Virus record (IMG/VR): IMGVR_UViG_3300046519_000298
Span: 1-31,466 of that record
Reading direction: 5' to 3' (one strand)
Length of the DNA stretch: 31,466 bases
DNA from: a virus
Numbering within the stretch: position 1 is the stretch's first letter; each line of letters begins with the position of its first letter. The translations under genes were made by a program, and so were the position numbers. Below, in pieces: positions 19,705 to 27,470 of the stretch. The notes below the pieces were generated by a model. The model did no database searches and was not told the DNA's origin. It saw only the letters and a program-made list of their open reading frames with translations.

Positions 19705-22293
19705 ATGTCCAAAATCTCCCTTCTCCCTCAGATTGCCACCGCAGACATCGACGGCACGGAAACGCTGCCGGTGGTCAAGAGCGGCATCACCAAGCGGTTG
19801 CTGGCCGGCACCCTTGTCCAGAAGCTGGCGCAACCATTTATCGATCTGGCCAAGGGGTGGGCTGATGGCGCTGCACCTGGCGGCGCGGGCACCAAGTCGT
19901 CGAGGGAATGGGCCCTCACATCACAGGCGTCCGCCTCTGCCCTCGCTGCGGGGCTGGACAAGCTGACTGTCACCGGCAGCCAGCAGATGGGAAGGCCGGT
20001 TGCGCCAGTGACCGGGCCGGCCGCCTCAGCGCTTGCCCTGACGCTTAGCACGCCAGTTGCGGCAGCGCCCTATCCGGGCGTCCAGATTTACCTTGAGACT
20101 ATCAAGTTTTGGCAGCTTTCAGCGACCGCGCCCTTCGTCGTCTACAAACGAACGAAGAGCGGCAATGACTTTACGACGTATCTGACACATACCGCGATGC
20201 TGAACGCGGCTAACAACGGCTCGCTGGTGACGTTGACCGGCGCGAGCTTTGGACTCACTGCGGACGGCATTCCCTTTTCCGCCGGCGATTACGCGATGGT
20301 CACCGCCAACAGCCTTTGGCCCGGCACGGACGAAAGTGCGGATGTCACCGCGCAGTGGGCCACGTCGAACCCTGCCAACACCACGCAAACGATCGCCGCC
20401 TGGAGCGCGGGTACGCGCCTGCAGATGCAGCTCAACTTCAAGTGGGTGTACCAGGTAGTCAACAAGGACACGTTCCTTGCTCTGCAGGCTTCGGTGGTTG
20501 CGAATGCGGCCACCGTGGCCACGTTTGACACCGCAATCGGCCTGTTGAAGACGACCGTTTCGGGCGCGCGCGGTCGCCCTGCTGGCAGTGCATTTGTCGA
20601 TGCCGCTGCCGCCACCGTGAACACGCTGGTGTGGGATTACCCGATCGAGGAAGACACCACGATCAACACGGCCGAACTGCTCGCGCGTACCGGCGGCGCG
20701 GTGAAGATCGGCCGCGCCACCGGCTTCATCGGCGCTCTTACCGTCAAGCAGGTGTCCAACAGCGTCACCGTCGCGACCGGCACCAAGACGATTGGGGCCA
20801 GCGGCCCGTCCGACTTCGGAACATTGAACCTGGCCGCGGGCGATCGTCTGGTGATGTCCGCGCCCAACGTGATCGCGCTGCCTACTGCGACCGACGATAC
20901 CGATGGGTGGTCCTACACGAATGTGACCATCGCGGCGGACGCGGCGTTGGGCGGCCTGAGCAAGTTGGGCGGCTCGCGGCCCGAGGTGCGGTTCAACCTG
21001 TCGAAGTCGAACCAGCCCGTCACGGCGGGGGCAATCCAAGCCATGCTCAACGGGAGCATCGCACCGACCGACCCGCGCAGTTGGCAGCCGCGCGCGGAAA
21101 TGCTGGGCATCCTCATTGACGGTCAGTCGCTCACGCGCGGGCACGACAGCGGCACTCTCAATGGGACCGCTCCGCAGGGCCCTTACGCGCTAAAGTTCAA
21201 CGGTGGTGTCCGCGCGGACGACGGTGGCGCAACCGCATCGTTGACCCACGCGTCGCTCGTCGCCCTCACTGAAACCACCTTCGGCAACTTGGGCGAAACG
21301 CCTGCGTCCGGCATGGCACGGATGCTGAAGCAGCTGTTCCTCGCAGACGGCATCGACATTACGACCTGGGGTCGCTCGTTCCTGTTCTCGGCGCCGGGCG
21401 CATCGGGTACGCTGGCATCCGGGTTGATGGACGGCACCGCGCCGTTTCAGCGCCTGCGCGACGACATCACGTTCGCACCGGCCGCCGCTGCTGCGTATGG
21501 TCGGCCCACCTATGCGCCCTTGGTCATGTGCCAAAATCAGGGCCAGCAGGAGTACGCGAGCAACACGCCGGAAGCGACGTGGGAGCGTGTCTGGCGGGGC
21601 ATCCGCACGATGGCTCAGGTACAGGCCCGCTTGACGACGGGCATCCCCGATCTCGTCCTTCCCATGATCATGACCCAGATCAGCAGCCATTTGGGCTATG
21701 GTCGCGCGTACCCGAGCATAGCGCTTCGGCAAACGGCGCTCCATGCGAGCGAAAAGTATGCCGTGGCGTGCCCGGAATACTTTCTCCCGCCCAACGTCAA
21801 CAGCCCCCCCCACCTCGTGTCCAATGGCTACGAGTGGCTGGGCGCATACTGGGCGGTGGTGCTCTACAACTGGATCTGGAAGGGCAAGAAGCCGCCGGCC
21901 ATGCAGCCGATCGAGGCGAGGCGCTATGGCAACTGCGCTGTCCTGAAATACCCCGTCCAGCCCGGTAAAAAGATGGCCATCGACACTACGCTGGTGGCTG
22001 AGCAGACCCGGTATGGCTGGCTGGCGAACGATCCCGTTGGAGCGGCTTTGACGATCACCGACGTGCGCGCGGTCAGCGATTCGATCGTGCTAGATTTCGG
22101 AGCGGTCACGCCGCCTATCGGCAGCGAGTTGCGCTACGCCTTCGGCAACACTTCGGACACCACCCCCGTGTTCGGCAAGGGTAACATCCGCGACAATAGC
22201 GGGGACAGCTTGATCTACGCCGGCTCCGCGAACCTCGGCAACAAGCCGATGCACAACTTCGGACTGCACAGCAAAACGGTGTTGACGTCATGA
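19705..22293 (+). CDS. Tail spike with SGNH/sialate-O-acetylesterase-like domain
   Basis: An 862-aa protein. The N-terminal ~60 residues ('SKISLLPQIATADIDGTETL') are an attachment domain seen in phage spikes. Residues ~465-760 resemble SGNH carbohydrate esterases: 'ILIDGQSLTRGH' with nucleophile S475 and 'SPPHLVSNGYEWLGAYW' with H703; the Asp normally three before the His is replaced. The C-terminus is a beta-rich cap. Likely role: de-acetylation of capsular/exopolysaccharide on the host surface during adsorption. ATG 19705 follows the gpH stop by 10 bp; replaces the gpG fiber chaperone slot of P2. Confidence 0.75.
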   Translation: MSKISLLPQIATADIDGTETLPVVKSGITKRLLAGTLVQKLAQPFIDLAKGWADGAAPGGAGTKSSREWALTSQASASALAAGLDKLTVTGSQQMGRPVAPVTGPAASALALTLSTPVAAAPYPGVQIYLETIKFWQLSATAPFVVYKRTKSGNDFTTYLTHTAMLNAANNGSLVTLTGASFGLTADGIPFSAGDYAMVTANSLWPGTDESADVTAQWATSNPANTTQTIAAWSAGTRLQMQLNFKWVYQVVNKDTFLALQASVVANAATVATFDTAIGLLKTTVSGARGRPAGSAFVDAAAATVNTLVWDYPIEEDTTINTAELLARTGGAVKIGRATGFIGALTVKQVSNSVTVATGTKTIGASGPSDFGTLNLAAGDRLVMSAPNVIALPTATDDTDGWSYTNVTIAADAALGGLSKLGGSRPEVRFNLSKSNQPVTAGAIQAMLNGSIAPTDPRSWQPRAEMLGILIDGQSLTRGHDSGTLNGTAPQGPYALKFNGGVRADDGGATASLTHASLVALTETTFGNLGETPASGMARMLKQLFLADGIDITTWGRSFLFSAPGASGTLASGLMDGTAPFQRLRDDITFAPAAAAAYGRPTYAPLVMCQNQGQQEYASNTPEATWERVWRGIRTMAQVQARLTTGIPDLVLPMIMTQISSHLGYGRAYPSIALRQTALHASEKYAVACPEYFLPPNVNSPPHLVSNGYEWLGAYWAVVLYNWIWKGKKPPAMQPIEARRYGNCAVLKYPVQPGKKMAIDTTLVAEQTRYGWLANDPVGAALTITDVRAVSDSIVLDFGAVTPPIGSELRYAFGNTSDTTPVFGKGNIRDNSGDSLIYAGSANLGNKPMHNFGLHSKTVLTS

Positions 22294-22481
22294 AATTCGA
22301 CCACCTGCCCGACGGCCTCAAGCTCTCGCTCGACGCCCTGTCTTTCACCGCCCTGCTGGGGAGCCTGACCGCCTTGCTGCCTGCCGTCGCATCCCTGCTC
22401 ACCATCCTGTGGACGGTCATCCGCATCTACGAAACCGAGACCGTGCAGCGGCTCGTCAAGCGAAAGGAACCTGAGGCATGA
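22290..22481 (+). CDS. Small membrane protein, holin-like or antiholin
   Basis: A 63-aa protein with one hydrophobic helix pair (residues ~18-46, 'ALLGSLTALLPAVASLLTIL') and a basic C-terminus ('RLVKRKEPEA'). ATG 22290 overlaps the spike stop, and its stop overlaps the next ATG. Position directly before the holin/lysozyme suggests a lysis-timing role. Confidence 0.55.
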   Translation: MKFDHLPDGLKLSLDALSFTALLGSLTALLPAVASLLTILWTVIRIYETETVQRLVKRKEPEA

Positions 22482-22720
22482 TCGACCGATTAAAAGCCCG
22501 TCTCGTCCCCGGCGCTCGCGACTGGTGGCGCTGGTCGAGCGTCCACTTTGCCCTTGTCGGCGGCGCAGTGACCAGCTGGGCGGCATCCGACCCCAAGGCC
22601 TTTGCTCAAGTCACCGCGCTGCTGCCGCATTGGGCACAGCCGCTGATCGGCGTGGCCCTCGCCGCCGCCGCGATCGGCCTGCGCGTCACCCAGCGAAAGG
22701 ATGCTTCCAATGGCCGATGA
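22478..22720 (+). CDS. Putative holin
   Basis: An 80-aa protein with two hydrophobic segments ('SSVHFALVGGAVTSWAA' ~20-37, and 'WAQPLIGVALAAAAIGLRVT' ~52-71) and a basic end 'QRKDASNGR'. The small two-TM, charged-tail layout and the place directly upstream of a lysozyme are those of a class II holin. Confidence 0.6.
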   Translation: MIDRLKARLVPGARDWWRWSSVHFALVGGAVTSWAASDPKAFAQVTALLPHWAQPLIGVALAAAAIGLRVTQRKDASNGR

Positions 22721-23297
22721 TGCCAAATCCCTCTCGCCGGCCGCTAAAGGCGGCACCCTTGCCGCGATCGTCGGCCTGCTGTCCGCCACGATGCTGCTGG
22801 TCGAAACGCCGAAGGAGGAAAGCGGCCGTACCGTGCAGGCGACGGTCGCATCGGATGGCACCGCCGCCGTCACGCACGTCGCCGGCCCTCAGTACCTCAC
22901 GCCCTATCTCGACATTGCCGGTGTCCCCACCGCCTGCGACGGGATCACGAAGGGCGTGAAGCTGGGCCAGCGCTACACCGAGGCGCAGTGCGCCGCGATG
23001 CTCGAGCACGAGCTTGCGGTTCATGCCCAGGGTGTCATGCGCTGCACGCCCGCGCTTGCCGGCAACGGCCGGGACCCCCAGCGCGTCGCCGCCGTGCTGC
23101 TGGCCTACAACATCGGCGTCGGTGCCTATTGCGGGTCCACCGTCGCCAAGCGCTTTAACGCCGGGCATTGGCGCGCCGGGTGCGATGCCTTCGGGATGTG
23201 GAACAAGGCCAGGGTCAACGGCTCACTTCGTCCGGTGGCGGGGCTTACCGCGCGCCGTGCGCGTGAAAGGGCGATTTGCCTGCGCGGTGTCGCATGA
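22710..23297 (+). CDS. Phage lysozyme (GH24-like endolysin) with N-terminal membrane anchor
   Basis: A 195-aa peptidoglycan hydrolase. One N-terminal hydrophobic helix ('GGTLAAIVGLLSATMLLVE', ~14-32) suggests signal-anchor-release export. 'YLTPYLDIAGVPTACDGITK' is the GH24 active-site strip, followed by 'QRYTEAQCAAML' and 'AVLLAYNIGVGAYCGSTVAK'. The D-x5-T pair is present, but the Glu expected nine residues before the Asp is a Gly. ATG 22710 is used because AGCGAAAGG is nine bases upstream; ATG 22701 would be too close. Confidence 0.75.
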   Translation: MADDAKSLSPAAKGGTLAAIVGLLSATMLLVETPKEESGRTVQATVASDGTAAVTHVAGPQYLTPYLDIAGVPTACDGITKGVKLGQRYTEAQCAAMLEHELAVHAQGVMRCTPALAGNGRDPQRVAAVLLAYNIGVGAYCGSTVAKRFNAGHWRAGCDAFGMWNKARVNGSLRPVAGLTARRARERAICLRGVA

Positions 23298-23878
23298 AGC
23301 TGCTCCTCGTCCTTCTCGGCCGGCTGCGCGCGCTCGCGTCAGCCGCTCTCGCCCTGGGCGTCCGGCACCCGTGGCCATGCGCCTGCGCTGTGCTGTTGGC
23401 GCTCGCGTGGTGGCAGTGGAGCGGCAAGGAGCAGGCGCTGGGGCAACGCGACAAGGCGCGCGTTGCGCTCGCTACCGAGAAAACGTCGCGCGAGGCTGAG
23501 CGGGCAGGGTGGCGGCGGCAGGTTGCCGCCGCACGGGCCGCGCGTGCAGCCGCTGAACGCAAATCACAGGAGATCGCTTCCGATGCCCAATCCACCCGCA
23601 ACGCGCTCGCGGCAGACAATGCTGGTCTGCGCGCTTTCATCGCTGCTCGCCGCGTGCGCTCCGGCGGCGCAGTTGCCGCCCGCCCCGCCGACGATCTCGG
23701 TGCCCCCGTTCCTGCAGACGCGCCCGAGCCCACCCTCGTGGCGACGGACGAAGCCGACCTCGTCGCGTGCGACAGCTACTTCGTCGATCTCACCGCCGCT
23801 TACGAGTGGGCACAAGGGCTGATCCGCGCCGGCCTCGCCAAATCGTCGGAAAAAGGCCAAATTATGCCGGTTCGATAG
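23294..23878 (+). CDS. Rz-like inner-membrane spanin
   Basis: A 194-aa protein: an N-terminal transmembrane helix ('HPWPCACAVLLALAWWQW', ~25-42), then a long charged coiled coil ('ATEKTSREAERAGWRRQV', 'AAAERKSQEIASDAQSTRNA') and an acidic periplasmic end. ATG 23294 overlaps the lysozyme stop (ATGA). An Rz1-like lipoprotein is encoded inside in the +1 frame. The last 16 codons overlap the end of a decayed transposase read on the other strand. Works in the final outer-membrane disruption step of lysis. Confidence 0.75.
   Translation: MKLLLVLLGRLRALASAALALGVRHPWPCACAVLLALAWWQWSGKEQALGQRDKARVALATEKTSREAERAGWRRQVAAARAARAAAERKSQEIASDAQSTRNALAADNAGLRAFIAARRVRSGGAVAARPADDLGAPVPADAPEPTLVATDEADLVACDSYFVDLTAAYEWAQGLIRAGLAKSSEKGQIMPVR
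23583..23822 (+). CDS. Rz1-like outer-membrane spanin lipoprotein, nested in Rz
   Basis: A 79-aa ORF in a different frame within Rz. A hydrophobic signal and lipobox 'MLVCALSSLLAAC' put the lipidated Cys at 25; the mature part is Pro-rich ('PAAQLPPAPPTISVPPF'), the Rz1 hallmark. AGGAG lies nine to ten bases before ATG 23583. The nested layout is as in lambda and P2 (LysC inside LysB). Confidence 0.8.
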   Translation: MPNPPATRSRQTMLVCALSSLLAACAPAAQLPPAPPTISVPPFLQTRPSPPSWRRTKPTSSRATATSSISPPLTSGHKG

Positions 23879-24029
23879 CGGTAGAAGCGTCTACCGGTTC
23901 GACCAGCTTCTTGGGCGGTTCATGTCGATTGGGGAAAAGGCGGTTGCGGAGCTGCATAATCGGCTGCTGAACCAACGTGGTTAGGATCACTGAGAACGAG
24001 ATCACCGAGGCATAGGCACTCAGCACGCT

Positions 24030-24397
24030 GAACAGGCGCTCGACGTGATTTCGATCGCGGTAGCGTCTGAAGTCGCAAGCGGGTGGCTCTCGGCGGTTCG
24101 TCTTTGGCGGGATGATCGGCAGGATACCGCGCCAAAGCAAGTCTTCTCGGACGGCGTCACCGTCATATCCCTTGTCGGCGAGCAGGGCCTTGGGTTTGGC
24201 CACAGGCATGTCGAGCAGCGCAGGAAAGGCCCGGTAATCCGACACCTCGCCGCCTGTCAGGACGAAGCCAAGAGGGCGGGCCTGGACCGTCACAGCGGGC
24301 GTGGATTTTGCTCGTAAAGCCGCCGCGGCTTCGACCAAAGCCTTCCTTACATGTCCCCTTTTAGCGCCCGCTGCCTGAGAATGGCCGCGGACGATCG
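24030..24397 (-). pseudogene. Decayed IS5-family transposase fragment
   Basis: Pieces of an IS5-type DDE transposase in three frames: 'IVRGHSQAAGAKRG' (near 24397-24350), 'GRSRGGFTSKIHARCDG' (near 24345-24290), then 'RPLGFVLTGGEVSDYRAF', 'ALLADKGYDGDAVREDLL' and 'DRNHVERLF' (24280-24035). The expected C-terminal end after VERLF is lost and at least two frameshifts break the gene. Terminal inverted repeats are not evident. It marks an insertion scar between the lysis genes and the acyltransferase. The residual open frame extends over 24338-23862. Confidence 0.75.
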
Positions 24398-24470
24398 GTG
24401 AACACAGATGCTTGCGAATCTGCCGCTATTCACATACGAAGAACCGCGAATTTCCTTTCCTGCGGAAGGA

Positions 24471-24499
24471 TTAAAACTTTCCCAAACTGTGCGGTATAA
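24471..24499 (+). promoter_or_regulatory. Sigma70-like promoter of the acyltransferase gene
   Basis: TTAAAA (24471-24476; 4/6 match to the -35), 17-bp spacer, TATAAG (24494-24499; 5/6 match to the -10). It lies 28 bp upstream of ATG 24527 in an AT-rich stretch. This would give expression independent of phage late control, as expected for a lysogenic conversion gene. Confidence 0.6.
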
Positions 24500-24526
24500 G
24501 TGGGCAATTTTGTGAATGGATCAAAT

Positions 24527-25537
24527 ATGTCGTCTCAAGCGCAAAGAAACGACTTAATTGATGTTTTTCGAGCTTGTTCCATACTGGCGGTTTTAGTGTT
24601 TCACTATACCGTAGAAGGGCTTAATTTTTCGCGAGATAGCTTGTGGATGAAGGGTGGTCTTGGGGTTCAGGTATTTTTTTGTATATCTGGTCTTGTTATT
24701 ACGATGACGGCTCTTCGTTCTAACGGGCCCTCTGACTTTGCGGCACGACGGTTCTTTAGAATTTACCCGACATTCTTTTTGGCCTGCACCGTCACTTACC
24801 TCGTATTAGCGCTCCATGATCCGACCGGCTACAATCTCAAAGTCCTCGATTATTTAGGATCCTTGACGTTTGCACCAGACCGTCTCGGGCTTAAATACGT
24901 AGACGGTGCCTACTGGTCGTTATTCGTGGAGGCGCTCTTTTATGGCGTGGTAGCTCTTTCCCTCGCCGCTTTTCGGGCTCGGTTTTGGGTGGGCGTGCTT
25001 GGGTTGCTGGTTTTCGGCGCGATTGCTCGTCCTCTTTTCAGCAAGGCAATCGGGGTGCTATTGTTTGCACCGTACTCAGGCTTTTTTCTGATGGGCATGG
25101 CGGGATGGTACGCCATCTACGAGCGCGACAAATTAGCGAGTATATCGCTCTCCATCGGCGCGATAATCTGTCTTTCCCTCGATCCACTGATGGGATTCCA
25201 TTGGCCCGCGATACCGGCAGCATTGTTTATGTTGGGTTTGCTGGCGCTGGGAGTAAACACTTCTGTCGGACCTATGGCGTGGATTGGCCGCTGTTCGTAC
25301 CCTCTGTATCTTATTCATCAAAGCCTTGGTCTTAGTCTTTTGGCGGACTTACTGGCTTGGGGGTGGCATCCACTGGTCGCACTGGCATCTACGATCGCGA
25401 TTGCAATAATCATTGCGGCGGCAGTTCATCGCTACGTAGAGGAGCCTCTCAACAAGCATCTTATGAAGTGGTGGCGGAGCCAAAGAGCGCCCGCGCATGC
25501 CATCGAGCCCAAAGCGGCTGAGCTTCTGTCCGATTAG
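24527..25537 (+). CDS. Acyltransferase-3 family membrane protein (lysogenic conversion candidate)
   Basis: A 336-aa inner-membrane O-acyltransferase with about ten TM helices. Seen: N-terminal 'DVFRACSILAVLVFHYTVEG' (catalytic-type H in FHY), 'GVQVFFCISGLVITM' (helix 2) and 'ARRFFRIYPTFFLA' (R-x10-R-like loop), the OafA/WecH family core. The gene is visibly AT-richer than its neighbours and uses rarer codons, so it was acquired from another source. ATG 24527 is favoured over GTG 24500. It sits in the P2 lysis/S-gene gap next to an IS scar. Likely role: acetylation of host surface polysaccharide, changing receptors. Confidence 0.8.
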   Translation: MSSQAQRNDLIDVFRACSILAVLVFHYTVEGLNFSRDSLWMKGGLGVQVFFCISGLVITMTALRSNGPSDFAARRFFRIYPTFFLACTVTYLVLALHDPTGYNLKVLDYLGSLTFAPDRLGLKYVDGAYWSLFVEALFYGVVALSLAAFRARFWVGVLGLLVFGAIARPLFSKAIGVLLFAPYSGFFLMGMAGWYAIYERDKLASISLSIGAIICLSLDPLMGFHWPAIPAALFMLGLLALGVNTSVGPMAWIGRCSYPLYLIHQSLGLSLLADLLAWGWHPLVALASTIAIAIIIAAAVHRYVEEPLNKHLMKWWRSQRAPAHAIEPKAAELLSD

Positions 25538-25702
25538 ATTTTAGCTTCCATGGCCGAAACCATGGCCGGCAGTGCCGGCTGAATTGAGCGAAGGCGTCGT
25601 CGTCACGTCGTCCACCGAAGCCAACGGATACCACTTCGATTATCCGGTAGACCCAAGCTTGGCCGGTGCCGTAGCTGGCCTGGTCTCGGGGGAATCGCTG
25701 CT
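25538..25702. other. Intergenic region with tandem CCATGGCCG and hairpin
   Basis: Convergent junction between the acyltransferase and gpS. CCATGGCCG is repeated, followed by a short perfect hairpin GCCGGC-AGT-GCCGGC (25565-25579) without a T-run. It may serve as a bidirectional stop for the two converging transcripts. No gene is convincing here. Confidence 0.35.
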
Positions 25703-26170
25703 TCAATCGTCGAGCATCGCGATGATGGTATCGGCGATCATCTCGATGTCCTCCGAGGCGAACCCTAATAGCTGTCTGGAAGGATATTTGGTGTGGACGG
25801 CTTTGCCGGCATCGGTTCGCCCTACGAAGTCTGTCAGGCCGTAGTGATGAGCACGTGCTGTCTGTCCGACAGGGCCAGTAAAGCCGACCGAGACACCGCC
25901 CGGTGAGGCATTTATCTTGAACGACCGCGCCAGGCGCATCTTGCGGAACATCCGGCCGCGTTTGATGGCGCCCTTGCCCGCTGTCGACTTGCGCGGCTTG
26001 CGAGCGTGCATGGCGCTGCCGTCAGGCTGGATATTCTCGGCGATACGCTTCGCATTCGCCTTGCGGATTTCCATGCCGATCTTGCGGGTGATGCGGCGGC
26101 GACGGGCTGGTGACAGCTTCGCCAGTTCGGCGGTGAGGAAGGATTCGAGTTCAGCGAAGCCGTCAGCCAT
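25703..26170 (-). CDS. S: Phage virion morphogenesis / tail completion protein S
   Basis: A 155-aa gpS. 'MADGFAELESFLTAELAKLS', 'ARRRRITRKIGMEIRKANAK' and 'VGFTGPVGQTARAHHYGLTD' match the virion-morphogenesis family (P2 gpS 150 aa). ATG 26170 overlaps the gpR stop by one base (TAATG). The last gene of the O-to-S late operon in this phage. Confidence 0.9.
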   Translation of the reverse strand: MADGFAELESFLTAELAKLSPARRRRITRKIGMEIRKANAKRIAENIQPDGSAMHARKPRKSTAGKGAIKRGRMFRKMRLARSFKINASPGGVSVGFTGPVGQTARAHHYGLTDFVGRTDAGKAVHTKYPSRQLLGFASEDIEMIADTIIAMLDD

Positions 26171-26655
26171 TAGGGCGCGACCTGAAACGGCGCGTCATCA
26201 CCCCTTGCCCAAAGAGCGACGATCGGCGCCTCGTCGGCGCGCAGGGGAGTATCGTCGGGAAACAGCGGAACCGTTTCGGCCACGACGGTAAGCTGCCACT
26301 CGCCGCTGACCTGGGCGGCGGTGACAACCTCGCGTAGGGGCAAGGTCATCGTCACATCGACTGTGCTCACATCGATCACGTCAACCTCGAACGGGAAGCC
26401 GGGGCCGTTTGCCTTCAGTAGATCGGGCTGCTGAAAACGTAGCCAATCGACGACGACGAAGAACAGTTGCGCTGGATCGCCGGTGTAATTCTCGGCGACA
26501 ACGATCAGATCGTATTCCCACGAGAAGCCGCGCTGCCGGTTCCCGGTGGCGCGCACGGTCCCGCGCTCTACCCACATCGCCAGGCGGTCGGGATCGCGGG
26601 CAGTCTCGGGGATCAGCGCGGCGATGGCTTCGCGTAGCAAGCCGGGCTTCTTCAT
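26170..26655 (-). CDS. R: Tail completion protein R
   Basis: A 161-aa gpR family protein: 'MKKPGLLREAIAALIPE', 'PDRLAMWVERGTVRATG', 'GFSWEYDLIVVAENY' and 'FFVVVDWLRFQQPDLL' are typical. ATG 26655 is chosen; the longer frame would overlap X. Acts in tail-to-head joining. Confidence 0.88.
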   Translation of the reverse strand: MKKPGLLREAIAALIPETARDPDRLAMWVERGTVRATGNRQRGFSWEYDLIVVAENYTGDPAQLFFVVVDWLRFQQPDLLKANGPGFPFEVDVIDVSTVDVTMTLPLREVVTAAQVSGEWQLTVVAETVPLFPDDTPLRADEAPIVALWARGDDAPFQVAP

Positions 26656-26659
26656 GCGA

Positions 26660-26878
26660 TCAGTCCCAGAGGTTGACGGTCTGCAGCGCAACGGCGGCGG
26701 CAGCCGGCGGATCGGGCAAGGTCACCGCGGTGCCTTCCGGCAGGATGGTGCCAAGGGCGGCAAGTCCGCGGTTAAGGGCATAGGCCTGTTCGACGACTTC
26801 GCCTTCCGTGGTGCCGAGGACGCGCCAGCATATCAGGTCGAGCGTATCACCTTGCAGCGCGGTGGTGGTGGACGTCAC
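26660..26878 (-). CDS. X: Tail protein X
   Basis: A 72-aa LysM-like tail protein ('QGDTLDLICWRVLGTTEGEV', 'EQAYALNRGLAALGTILPEG'), as in P2 gpX. GTG 26878 is the only start in frame; ATGs just upstream are out of frame. Lies between L and R. The lysis genes that follow X in P2 are absent here and are found instead at 22290-23878. Confidence 0.85.
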   Translation of the reverse strand: MTSTTTALQGDTLDLICWRVLGTTEGEVVEQAYALNRGLAALGTILPEGTAVTLPDPPAAAAVALQTVNLWD

Positions 26879-26888
26879 AGCATCACCA

Positions 26889-27365
26889 TCAGATCAGTTC
26901 CACCGCAGTTCGTGTGACGCCGAGGATGTCGCGCACCGCGTGGGTGGCGCGGCGCAGGTATTCCTCGGCGGTAGTCGCTTCAGTGTCCGCGCGCGCTTGG
27001 CCGTCCTGTGTCGCAGTCAGATCGCGGTGCGTCTCCGCTAATTCGGCCGCCGCGTGCATGCGCACGGCGCGGGTGTAGATCAGCGTTAGGCGATGCTGGC
27101 CGCCAGACCGCCGGTTCGGCTCTACCTCGGCCAGCGTCTCCGCGCCCTCCGCTTCGCGCGCGGCGCGCCAAGTGGCGAGTTCCCCTTCGACGGTTATCTG
27201 CGCACCTTCGATCGCGCCGACCAGGCGTTCCTGTGTCACCATCCCGCCACCGAGGCGCAGGGCATCGCGGAGGGCGTTGCAGTCTATGTCGGGATACCAG
27301 TCGTCGCCGGGGACCACGGAAGCGGCAGGGCTAGCGGGACCGGGCGGCAGGGCGACGAACGACAT
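26889..27365 (-). CDS. L: Head completion/stabilisation protein L
   Basis: A 158-aa gpL. 'DDWYPDIDCNALRDALRLGG', 'VTQERLVGAIEGAQITVEGE' and 'YTRAVRMHAAAELAETHRDL' are typical of P2 gpL. It closes the DNA-filled head. A 105-bp spacer separates it from M, with a possible CCGGGGG/CCCCCGG stem (27410-27453). Confidence 0.88.
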   Translation of the reverse strand: MSFVALPPGPASPAASVVPGDDWYPDIDCNALRDALRLGGGMVTQERLVGAIEGAQITVEGELATWRAAREAEGAETLAEVEPNRRSGGQHRLTLIYTRAVRMHAAAELAETHRDLTATQDGQARADTEATTAEEYLRRATHAVRDILGVTRTAVELI

Positions 27366-27470
27366 GGGCGGCTCCTTGCGGCGAAGGGGTGGGGGGTGAG
27401 GATCAGGGACCGGGGGTGGGCAGATGCCTTCTCGGTTCTGTTCCGCCCCCCGGCGCGGTGGCGCAGCTGG

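Noticed and set aside
20119-21144. 341-aa minus ORF within the tail spike
   Set aside because: Antisense shadow; the spike frame has coherent domains.
25461-25706. 81-aa minus ORF starting TTG over the gpS stop
   Set aside because: Weak start, overlaps the acyltransferase 3' end, no recognisable features.
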